From contig CAJNDS010000946.1 in NCBI GenBank assembly GCA_905221605.1, positions 152,501 through 216,500 of the forward strand: 64,000 bases of DNA, given 5' to 3'. Position 1 is the first letter of the stretch, and each line of letters begins with the position of its first letter. Positions 35,560 through 46,600 of the stretch are shown one piece after another. A program made the translations under genes and the position numbers. The notes under the pieces were generated by a model. It was not told the DNA's origin. It saw nothing but the letters and a program-made list of their open reading frames with translations, and searched no databases. This stretch comes from Symbiodinium natans (lineage: Eukaryota > Sar > Dinophyceae > Suessiales > Symbiodiniaceae).

Positions 35560-38085
35560 TGGCCGGCCAAATTTTACTGTTGTCACCCCCTTATTATTTT
35601 CACCGGACCCCCCTATATAGACTTGTTTACACACATCGGCCCGAAAACCTCCCGTAATGGAAAGTAGTCTTCGGCTGAGCCCCTCTGGCCCGGCGAATAT
35701 TACAGTTGCCACCCCATTTATAGATGTGAGGTTAACATTAGGGCTAGGGTTGCAAGAGTACGCCTCTTGGTGGCCTCGTGCTGGACATTGGAGGCAAGGT
35801 GCTGAAAAGCAGCGGGCGCAGTTTTTGTGCCAACGCGACAACACGGATTGTGCTCAACACATCTTGAGCGACTGAAACCCGAACCTCAAAAGTTCATTCC
35901 GCTAGCAGCATTTGCGCAGCACCATGAGCAAGACTGGCGCGAGTACAAGAGATTCTTTGCGACAAAAGACTCTGCCCTAAACGCCTCTGTGGCTGAGGGA
36001 CCCTGTTACCCCTGAACCCCAAACCCTTGACCCTAAACCCGAAGACATGTTTCCTGAGGTTGACTCGCGCCACGGCCCTTCGACCGTCGAACGCGGATTG
36101 AAACGATTTTACGTCCGTCAGGTGCCAATGCCGGCTGCCACTTCTAGAGTTTAGGGTTTAGGGTTTGGCGTTTAGCATTTGGCGTTTAGCATTTAGGGTT
36201 TAGGGTTTAGGGTTTAGGGGTAAGGGTTAAAAGGGTCCCTGACAAAACGGCCTCAACGGCCAGGCATTGCTGCATCCTGCACGGAGAAGGACACAACAGC
36301 AACTAGGGCACTCAACAATCGAACTTCCAAGGACGGGCCTCATGGGTTTAGGGTTTGGGGTTTGGGGTTTGGGGTTTGGGGTTTAGGGTTCAGGGTTCAG
36401 GGTTTAGGGATAGAAGCGCTTGGCTTGGGGGGAGTCGAGAACTCTTACCGCCGGATGCCAGACACGATGCCGCCGAACCCTCACATGAGGCCGTCAATGG
36501 ATGTGGCACAAGCAGTTGATGGCAAAACCCGGAACAAGATCCAGGCCATTACCAAGGAGTCTGAGATTTGGGGTTTAGGGTTTAGGGTTCAGGGTTTAGG
36601 GTTTAGGGTTTAGGGTTTAGGGTTTAGGGTTTAGGGTTTAGGGTTTAGGGTTTAGGGTTTAGGGATTGGGGTTCAGGGTTTGGAATTTAAGAGTCCATCT
36701 TGGTTTCGGCCTGTTCTCAGCCACGTGCAACGCCCGAGTTCGCGCTCTGAAAATTTCGCTGCGCAGCTGTTTGCAAGCTCTTCTCCTCCATCTCTTCAAA
36801 GCCAGGCCTTATTGCTGCAAGGGTTTAGGGCTTAGGGTTGAGGGTTTTTTTCAGTTTAGGGTTCAGGGTTTAGGGCTAAGGGTTTAGGGTTTAGGGTTTA
36901 GGGTTTAACGCTTCGGGTTTAGGGCACCAAGGACCTGAAAGAAAAGGGCAGAATCCAAACGGCCCCCTGTTTGACCTAAGGAGGTATCTACAGGAAGTTC
37001 ATCCGCCGGACTGAAGGATTTCTGTGGCTTGAGTTCACACGGTTTATGGAACCTTCCACCCCTCCACCCGCCACACCCCTCCTTTCCGCAACCCCTCTAC
37101 CAATCCTAAACCCCAAACCCTAAACCCCTAAACCCTGGACTCTAAACCCTGCACTCTAAACCCTAAACCCTGTTTTGCCCCCCCAACCCCAACCCCGTAA
37201 ATCGACGGAGAGAAGGTTCCGCCCTGAAGCTAACAAGCCCTTTGAACACATCTACAAAAAAGTTAAGGAATGAAAATACAACCCTAAACCCTAAGCCCTA
37301 CACCCTAAACCCTAAGCCCTACACCCTAAACCCTAAACCCTAAACAAAGCTGAGCCGGGGGTTGGGCTGTCGCGCACGCGACGACTGAATGGCATCGATG
37401 GGGTCGCGGGCCTGGCACATGACTTGCTGGAGGAGCTATTGGCACTTGGCGCTTGGGGCTTTGGGGCTTGGGGTTTAAGAATATTGGTTTAGGGTCTAGG
37501 GTTTAGGGCTTGGGGTGTTGGGTTTGGGGTTTAGGGCCCAGGGTTTATTTTTCGGGTTTAGGGTTTAGGGTTTAGGGTCTACGGTCTACGAGTCCAAGCA
37601 CTGACGAGCTCATACGGGGCTGTCTGGAGCGCTGTATGAGGCAGGGGATGAGAGAAGCACCCTAAAGCACCCTAAAGCAACCTAAAGCACCCCAAAGCAA
37701 CCTAAAGCACCCTAAAGCACCCTAAAGCACCTTAAAGCACCCTAAAGCACCCTAAAGCACCCCAAAGCAACCTCAAGCACCCTAAAGCACCCTAAAGCAC
37801 CCTAAAGCACCCTAAAGCACCCTAAACCCCTGAAACCCCCTAAACCCTAAACCCTGAATTCATGTAACCCCCCAGACACATCCACAGGCCCCACGCCCCG
37901 AAACCCCGCACCCTGGAAGGGGACCTCTAAACCCAAAACCCAAAACCCAAAACCCAAAACCCAAAACCCAAAACCCCAAACCCCAAACCCCAAACCCTAA
38001 ACCCAAACCCTAAACCCCAAACCCCAAACCCAAAACCCCAAACCCAAAACCCTAAACCCTAAACCCCAAAACCTCAACCCAGCCA
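35560..38085. other. Region between the transposable element and ferrochelatase, coding-like islands
   Basis: Coding-like islands occur at 35827-36015 and 36430-36570 (plus: PSMDVAQAVDGKTRNKIQAI, closed on minus), 36695-36820 (both strands), 36925-37000 (plus) and 37350-37440 (both strands). No family was recognised and strand is unresolved for several. Telomere-like arrays separate them. Confidence 0.35.
37660..37830. repeat. 10-bp array ACCCTAAAGC
   Basis: About 16 copies of a decamer (CACCCTAAAG with CAACCTAAAG variants), a telomere-like core with a 3-base addition. Confidence 0.93.
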
Positions 38086-41000
38086 TCAGCAGAAGAAGGC
38101 TCGGCGCGCAGTCTCCGCGATGTGCTCCCGGACGATCTGAGCCAGATTCTTCACCTTGGCAGTTCTTGCAGCCACGGTTTTTGGGGGTTTTTGGGCGCAA
38201 GGAGTCTCATCTTCAAAAGGGCTGCGCCCACCCGAATCTACAGCAGACACCTAACCCTAAACCCTAAACCCGAAACCCTAAACCCTAAACCCTAAACCCT
38301 AAACCCTAAACATCCCTAACCCTAAACCACAAACCCACAGCGCCCTCGCAAAAAGGGAAGCCAGTCCTGGGCTGACGGCCCAGTGGTCGGAACTGTTGAG
38401 GCATGGTATTACGACCTCGGGAGGAAGGAGAGTTTAGGGTTTAGGGTTTAGGGTTTGGGGTTTAGGGTTTAGGGTTTAGGGTTTGGGGTTTAGGGTTTAG
38501 GGTTTAGGGTTTAGGGTTTAGGGTTTAGGGTTTAGGGTTTAGGGTTTAGGGTTTAGGGTTTAGGGTTTAGGGTTTAGGGTTTAGGGTTTAGGGTTTAGGG
38601 TTTAGAATTTAGGGTTTAGGGTTTGGGGGGATTAGGAGTTTGGGGTTTCGGGGTTGTAGGGCTTAACATCATGGCTATTGCAGCCTGAAAGGGCCTTTGC
38701 TTACGGCTCGGCCCTGTACCCTGAAACCCTGAAACCCTGAAACCCTGAAACCCTGAAACCCTGAAACCCTGAAACCCTGAAACCCTAAACCCTAAACCCT
38801 AAACCCTAAACCCTAAACCCTAAACCCTAAACCCTAAACCCTAAACCCCTGAACCCCAACCCCTTCAAGCCAAACCCTAAGCCCTAAGTCTTGACTCTCT
38901 AGGATGCAGCCGCAATAGCTGTGGGGGTCTAAGGGTTTAGGGTTCACTTAGGGTCAGGGCTTACGGCAGAATTCGCGCAGTCGAAGTGGCTTTAGGCCTG
39001 CGGATTCAGATGTTCCCTAAACCCCAAACCTTTTCCTATTGCCTCTCAATTTAACCTCCCTAGCGCCGTTGTAGCTCCATGAAGTCGACTTCTAGCTCCT
39101 AAAGCCTACAAACCCTGCAAACCCTGTAAACCCTGCAAGCCCTAGAAACCCCTATAAATCCCATAGACCGTACCCTAAACCCCAAACCCTACACCCTACA
39201 CCCTAAACCCTAAACCCTAAACACTAAACCCTAAACCCTAAACCCTAAACACTAAACCCTAAACCCTAAACCCTAAACCCTAAACCCTAAACCCTACGAA
39301 AACCATGTATATGTTTCCGCACGTTCCAGGACACGGACCAAGCCACGGAAAGCATGTGTTTTGCACTTAGGGGACCCTTGTTTGGGGTTTAGGGTTTAGG
39401 GTTTAGGGCTTAGGGTTTAGGGCTTGGGGTTTAGGGTTTAGGGTTTAGGGGTTGCGCAACTTTGGAAGTTTTGTAGCTTGCGGCCCTTGGTGATTTGCGA
39501 CGGCACATTCCAGCGTAGTGCCCCACGCAGATTTCAGAACCGCCGCATGCCGCAGCCGCCGAGAAGGTGGTCACTGTTGACCGACAACGTGGCCCCTAAA
39601 CCCTAAACCCTAAACCCTAAACCCTAAACCCTAAACCCCAAACCGAAACACGTCTTTTACGCATCTGTCCCATAGCCTCGATCTTAATAAGATTAGTTTC
39701 CGCTTGCTTGCCACTTCAAAGTCATCCACACATAGCTCACATGGGGGTTTACGGAAATAGGGGACCCCGATATAGATCCCCAAATAGTAGGATTCCCTCA
39801 TCAGAAGGAACCCAATGAGGTACCCCTAAGTTCGGAAACCCCACACAGAAAGCGACCCCAAACCCTTCTCAACCCTTCAACCCTTCAACCCTTCAACCCT
39901 TCAACCCTTCAACCCTTCAACCCTTCAACCCTTCAACCCTTCAACCCTAAGCTGAGCCCCCGCACGAGCTCCTCACCACCAGCCGCCTCGAACTCCTCGC
40001 GGCCGCTGATGCCCAGCTCCTGGGAGAAACACACGACATTCAGGAACACTCAGGGTTTAGGGTTTAGGATTTAGGGCTTAGGGTTGAGGGCTTGGGGTTT
40101 AGGGTTTAGGGTTTAGGGTTTACGGTTTAAGGTTTAGTGTTTCGGGGTTTAGGGGTTTGGAGTTTGATGGTTTGGGTGTTTTGGGGGGTTCGGGCTTGCC
40201 AGATTTTCTGGCAGTTCCGGCAGCTTAGCTGCGGCTAGGGCCCTAAACCCTAAACCCTAAACCCTAAACCCTAAACCCTAAACCCTAAACCCTAAACCCT
40301 AAACCCTAAACCCTGAACCCTGAACCCTGAACCCTAAACCTGCGAGGATCCTTTCTTCTTGCAGCATCAGAGTGTGCCAGGGGGACCGAGGCCCTGAAAA
40401 GTTTCTTCATAGAACCTTTAAGGGCCTGCAAGTGGTATAGGGTCTAGGGTTTAGGGTTCAGGGTTCAGGGTTCAGGGTTTAGGGTTTAGGGTTTAGGGTT
40501 TAGGGCTTTTGTGGGGTTTGGGGCGTATCTGTCGCGATAGATTTCTCTCGGTGTAAGGTGCCAAAAAGGCCTGTAACTTGAGCACAGCCCCAAACATTCC
40601 GAAACGCCCGAGGGCGAAAGCGCCCTAAGCTCTCGAGAACTGAGGGTGCGTGGGTGTGGGGGCTGAAACCCTAAACCCCAAACCCTAAACCCCAAACCCC
40701 AAACCCTAAACCCTAAACCCTAAACCCCAAACCCTAAACCCCAAACCCTAAACCCTAAACCTTTTTGGGGCTTCACGGTTCTAGGGTGTCCTCCAAAGTC
40801 TCGACACAATCTGCCGTGAAAGAAGGAGCAACGATTGCCAGCTTCTTCCTGAGCCACCGAAACGGGGTTTAGGGTTTAGGGTTTAGGGTTTAGGGTTTAG
40901 GGTTTAGAGTTTAGGGTTTAGGGTTTAGGGCTTAGGGCTTAGGGTTGAGGGTTTAGGGCTTAGGGTTTAGGATTTACGGTTTAGAGTTTAGGGTTTAGGT

Positions 41001-43618
41001 TTAGGGTTTAGGGCTTAGGGCTTAGGGCTTAGGTTTAGGGTTTAGGGTTTGGTTGTCTACTGCCCAAAGCTGAAGAGCAAGAGGAATGCAACTTTTCAAT
41101 ACTTTAGGGAAAGCCATGTCACATGTCCAACAGATGTATTTGATATCTCAGCTCACATCATAGAGCATCTGCTTTGGGGAGCACCATGTCCAATGTGACT
41201 CATGTTGTCACTGTACTGCAGTATTTTCCTTCGGCAGGTAGTTGCTACGGAGACACAGCGGTACTCAACTGACATAATGGCCAGACATGGTTTGAATATG
41301 GCCTATGGTTGGGGGGGAAACCACCTGACCGTACTGGTTTTTCAAGTGGGTAGCTCTCTACAAATGTGTCCCTTTTTGGGTCCCCTGATTAAAATACGGC
41401 ACCCTTAAAAAGAAGGATCCAAAAAACGAGACTCGAATTTGGAGAACTACCCAAGTACAGCAAAAGCTGGTGTGAATACTTGCAAAGAATTGCTGAGCCG
41501 ACCGCACTCCTTGCTGTGCAAGTTCCACGAACCCCTGCCGAGCAGGGCTTCTCTGAGCTCGCTGAGGATGCAATTCTAGAGTAGGGTCTTAGGCAACCCC
41601 AGCCTAGGGTTGAGGGTTTGGGGTTTAGGGTTAGGGTTCTGGGCTTAGGGCTTTAGGGCTTTAGGGTTTTGGGGTTCTGGGACCGTTTAGGGTTTAGGTT
41701 TGAAGGTCAGTCTGCAGGAGGCTGGTTGCACACACCCAGAGAAATGCTGGTCCTTGCCTCGTCCGTGTATGGCTTGATCCACCTTGCTTGATTGTGGGTG
41801 CCCTGATCACTCGGCCCCTTCACAGTCAAACCTCAGCCCTGTATGGGGGTTTACGAACATAAGGGACCCCAAATGAAGACTCCCAAAGAGTAGGATTCCC
41901 TTAGAAGAAGGACCCCCCTAAAATTTCAGAAACCCCACATAAGGGCCCGTACTTCGGATCCCTCTAAACAAGGACAAGCTTAGACCATAAGCATCACATG
42001 GAATTTATGTTCATGGCGGTTGGAGCAATGGATTAGGGTTTAGGGTTGCCCCAAAAAAAGGGGGTGGAACGATGCACACATGCATTTCCGATTGGGTTTC
42101 TGGGGTGGCTGGCCATTGCGTGTCCACCCTTTCGCTCGCACCTACCCTCAACTCTGAACCCTAAACCCTAAACCCCAAACCCTAAACCCTAAACCCTAAA
42201 CCCTCATCCCTAATGCGGATCTCGGGCCCGAGCTCAATGGTGCCACGCAGCGTCAGGCGACTCTGAAAGCCAATGGACCTAGGGTTTTTAGGGCTTCGGG
42301 TTTGAGGTTTGGTGTTTAGGGTTTAGGGTTTAGGGTTTAGGGTTTAGGGTTTAGGGTTTAGGGTTTAGGGTTTAGGGAATCGGGCTTGCAGTTTGGCATG
42401 TTTCGGGTTGGCGGGGTCCAAGATATCGTATGAGGCCCACATAACCCTCAAAGGGGTTTGGGGTTTGGAGCTCGGGGGACGCTACGGGCTTTAAGGGGTT
42501 TTGGGCTTTCGTTTGGGGGTTGGGGGAGGTAGTGCCAAGAAAACCTAAACCCTAAATCCCCCGACAAGTAAAGTCCAAAAAACGTAAACCACCAAACAAA
42601 AAAGACCAAGCCCAAGAACGCCCAAACAAAATCCAAAAAGAACAAACAACCTTAAAGCCTGAAGCCCTAAACCCTAAACCCTAAACCCTAAACCTCAGAG
42701 CCTGAAGCCCAAGGCGAAGGCCATTTGCCATCCTCCAGGCCCAGCTCGTAGGCCAGCCTGGCTCACGGTTTCTGGGGTTTAGGGTTTTGGGTTTAGGGTT
42801 TGGGGTTTAGGGTTGGGGGTTTAAGGTTTGGGGTTTAGGGTTTAGGGTTTGGGGTTCGGGGTTGGGGGTTTAAGGTTTGGGGTTTAGGGTTTAGGGTTTG
42901 GGGTTCGGGGTTTGGGGTTTAGGGTTTGGGTTTTAAGGTTTAGAGTTTGGGGTTCGGGGTTTGGGGTTTAGGGTTTGGGGTTTAGGGTTTAGGGTTTGGA
43001 GTTTAGGGTTTGGGGTTGAGGTTTAGGATTGGGGCTTTATTGAAATTATTAAGGTGGAAAGTTTCGGGGAGTTTCGAAGAAAGCGTCGGGTAGTTTCGAG
43101 GAAAGGTTCGAAGAGCTTCGTTTTTTTGATCTTGAACTCATTCAGACTGGATATTGCTTTAAAGCCCTTTGAAAATTGTTTCTGAAATAGGTGCCCTTAA
43201 AACGGAAAGATGGGAAGTTTAAACTTATCCCAAAGCAAAACCCAGTAACCCTAAACCCTAAACCCTAAACATTCAAGTTTCAGGAACCCTGAGACCCAGG
43301 AACCCTGAGACCCGAAGACTCCAAAACCCCAAGAGCCTTCAGACGCTTGAGTCCCCCTAAGACCCTAAACCCTAAACCCTAAACCCTAAACACCAACATG
43401 ACGGGTTGGCAGCCGAGCCGTTTCGAAGCACTGAGCTCGGTAGCAATTCCTGGCGTGCTTCGGGGGTTGGGGGTCAAGATGTCGGGTTTAGGCTTTAGGG
43501 TTAGGGTTTAGTCTTTAGGGCCTTGGAGGTAGGTTAAGAGTTGGGAGGTGAGGGTTGAGGGGTTTAGGGGTTCAGGCCTTTTGGGCTTTCGGGGCTTCAG
43601 AGCTTAAAGGTTTCAGGC

Positions 43619-43656
<38 letters not shown>

Positions 43657-46600
43657 GCGAGTCTGCAATGGCTCAAGGCCTAACGCTGCGCCCGCCTGTT
43701 CTCCTTCTGCAGCATGGAGCAGCAGCTTCCACCTGCCATGAACCAGGCACCCTAAACCCTAAACCCTAAACCCTAAACCCTAAACCCTAAACCCTAAACC
43801 CTAAACCCTAAACCTAAACCCCTGTTTGGGTACCCGAAGTACGGGGGGGCGCCTTTAGAATAGTAACCCCAAAAAGGGGCCCTGATCCAAAGAATCCACC
43901 GTTTGGAGTTTAGGAGGCCACAGTGTTCTTGGGTTCAGGCACTACACCCTAAACCCTAAACCCTCAACACTGAACCCTACCCTAACCTAAACCCTAAACC
44001 GTTTCCTGTTCACACGTCGTGCATACAAGCAACAACAGTCTGACCCTTGACCGTGAGCAGAATGCACATGTGGGTGGGGGGGGGTTAGGGTTTAGGGCTT
44101 AGAACAGCGCCTTACTGAGAGAAGCGAGGCAGGACGGCTCTTGTTGCAGAAGCTCTTGGTTGTGTCTGTCCGCGAGCACTGTTCCTGCCGTTCAAGGGTC
44201 CCTCAACCCTCCCTCTTTGAGCTTTAGAAGTCTGCTTGCAACCGCCAGCTCTGCACATTCTGGCCTCTGGAACCCCGTGAAAGCTGAAGAGAATGTGGTC
44301 CACATTCTTGCCCTGTTGCACGGGTTGAGGGTTTAGGGTGTAGGATTTAGGGTTTAGGCTTTAGGGTTTAAGGTTTAGGGTTTAGGGTTTAGGATTTAGG
44401 ATTTAGGGTTTAGGGTTTAGGGTTTAGGGTTTAGGGTTTAGGGTTTAGGGTTTAGGGACTCAGCTCCCACTTGTGTCGACGAGCCATCCCACCCCCCCCC
44501 ACCCAGACTTTGGGGTTTAGGGTTTTGGGGTTCAGGGTGTTTGGGGTTTAGGGTTTGCTTCTAGGGGTGAGGTGACGCAAGAGCAACCTGGGAATAACAG
44601 GGATGCGCAGGGGCCGAGAAGGGAACCTAAACCCTTCAAAAGAGAATGAGGGCCTGCTCTGGGTTCCAGCCCAGACCCTAAACCCTAAACCCCAAACCCT
44701 CAACCCTAAATCCTAAACCTAAGCCCCAAACCCTAAACCCCAAACCCTAAACCCCAAACCCTAAACCCTAAACCTCAAACCCTAAACCCCAAACCCTAAA
44801 CCCCAAACGAGGAGCGCGCCCTCTCACCAATGGTCTCCGAAATGCGCTTCTTCATGGCCGCCACGTACAGGCGGTGACCTTTAACTTCGGGGTTGCAGGG
44901 CCGGGTTCGGGCCAGGACTGTCATGGAAGGTCAGATGTAGGGTTTTGGGTTTTGGGTTTCGGGTTTAGGGTGCAGGGTTTAGGTTTCAGGGTTTAGGGTT
45001 TAGGACAGAAAGAGATCAGGGAAGGCAAGCCGTCGAACGCGCAAGCATCATTGGAAAGCAGAGCAGCTTCCCCTTCGCACGCCTCTCTTACTCCGTAAGC
45101 TCCGTAAACCCGACACCCTAAGCCTTCCCAGCATGAACCAACTTGTGGTGTACCCCCCCTTTTCCTAACAGTCCTGAATCAGGATTCGAAAAGTGGGTAC
45201 TATAATCCGTATTAAGGACTGTCAGCAAAAGGGAAACATCCCAAAACATAGTCCAGTTAAGGACCAGCACAGTGCACTTCATGGTGCGAGGCTGGCACGG
45301 CGATGGGGAAATCGGAGTTTAGGGTCAGGCTTCAGGGTTTAGGTTTCGGGTTTCGGGTTTAGGGCTTAGGGCTTGGGGTTTCGGGTTTAGGGTTCAGGGT
45401 TTAGGGCTGAGGGATAGCCTGGGGAGAACCAAGGGAAGCAGAGCTGATTGACGACTGCACGGCTTCAACTTGAGTACGTGCGCCCATTGAGATGACACAA
45501 GACACGCAAGGCCCTGGAAAACATGCCTAGACACGGGTAGTCCTCTGAATTAGTGTACCTTTCTGGGGGTCCTTTTAAAGGGTGCCGCCTTATAATGGGT
45601 ACCCAAAAAGGGACCCCGAAACCCTAAACCCTAAACCCTAAACCCTAAACCCACATACAGGCAATGGCTAGAGGAATCCCGTCCGAGCGGCAACAGGTAG
45701 GCTCCTTGTTCAGTGGGCAGTGGGTGTGGTCAAGCATGGGCTTGACGCAGTGAGGCTTAAGGCTTAGGGGTTTTAGGGTTTAGGGTTTAGGGTTTAGGGT
45801 TTAGGGTTTAGGGTTTAGGGTTCAGGGTTTAGGGCGGCTAAGATCGCGGCCATAGAAAGGAGGAAGCACCGAGAGGAATGGCGTGCAGTACCTCTGTGAC
45901 ATCGACATCCAGGCTGGCCACAGCTGAAGCTGTGTAGAACTCAGGGTTCAGGGCTTTGTTTTAGGGTTTAGGAATTAGGGTTTAGGGTTTAGGGTTTAGG
46001 GTTTAGGGTTTGGGGTTTAGGGTTTGGGGGGGGGGGGGGGGTTAGGCCGGTTCCACAGTACGTTAGGAATAGACCGGGAGAAGCTCTTTTCTCAATGGCT
46101 TCTAGAATGGACCCTCAAACAGGAATGTAGGGGTACCACTCAAACCTGTAATATAGGGTTCCCGAATCCAAAGGTACAGCGGTCGACTTCTGCTGACACT
46201 GATGTTCTCCAAGAATGGGATGGTAGGACATGACAACGGCCGCAGCAAAAGCTGTAGGAGTCTCCCGTTGCTTTTTTTGAGTGAGGCTCGGGTGGAGACA
46301 CAAGGGAGGAGGGACTATGGGCATGTGGCCCTCATGAGGACCGCGCGTGCTACGAGCAAAAGCCCCCTCAACACCGAAGCCTAATCTACCAATTGCTTAA
46401 GTAAGAACCCCCCCAAAAACATTATATATATATATATACACATATATTCTTCCTTATTAAGGGTAATAGAGGGATGTTAATTTTGTTTTTGGGGTCCTTA
46501 AGCAAACAGTAGTAATCCTGCCAGGAGGGGCACAGCTCCGCAGCTGTGCGGTATGCACCCGCCAGGCAGCTCCCAGTCGTTCCGGAGGCATAGTGCGGGA

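Larger units (their letters stand above)
28140..35560 (+). mobile_element. Composite DNA transposon: pogo/CENP-B-like DDE transposase plus Ulp1-like protease
   Basis: A 7.4-kb block without TTTAGGG repeats carries long plus-strand reading frames: small upstream proteins, a DDE transposase (30385 onward) and a C48-type cysteine protease (to 34557). It is flanked or interrupted by tandem arrays of 56 bp (29868-30331), 112 bp (34584-35040) and 74 bp (35108-35477), which contain palindromes. The boundaries are my estimate from composition; no clean terminal inverted repeat or target-site duplication was found by eye. A frameshift in the transposase suggests this copy may be inactive or spliced unusually. 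The genes are likely one multi-exon transcription unit, because a good acceptor (pyrimidine-rich, ending GCAG) precedes the protease frame at 32648. Confidence 0.72.

Noticed and set aside
37345-40865. Plus-strand coding-like islands in 37-41 kb suggesting a plus-strand gene
   Set aside because: For the islands at 38.1, 38.4, 40.0 and 40.8 kb the minus strand gives ferrochelatase motifs (IPCLNSSDHWA, EFEAAGG, ADCVETLED). The plus readings are shadows of short GC-rich exons.
41202-41582. Plus-strand exon pair joined by excision of the 110-bp element at 41346-41455
   Set aside because: Removing the element happens to keep a plus frame, but the minus strand at 41500-41540 gives GFVELAQQGVRS, the expected ferrochelatase segment between PYTDE and the ADCVETLED exon. 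The plus frame is judged a coincidence.
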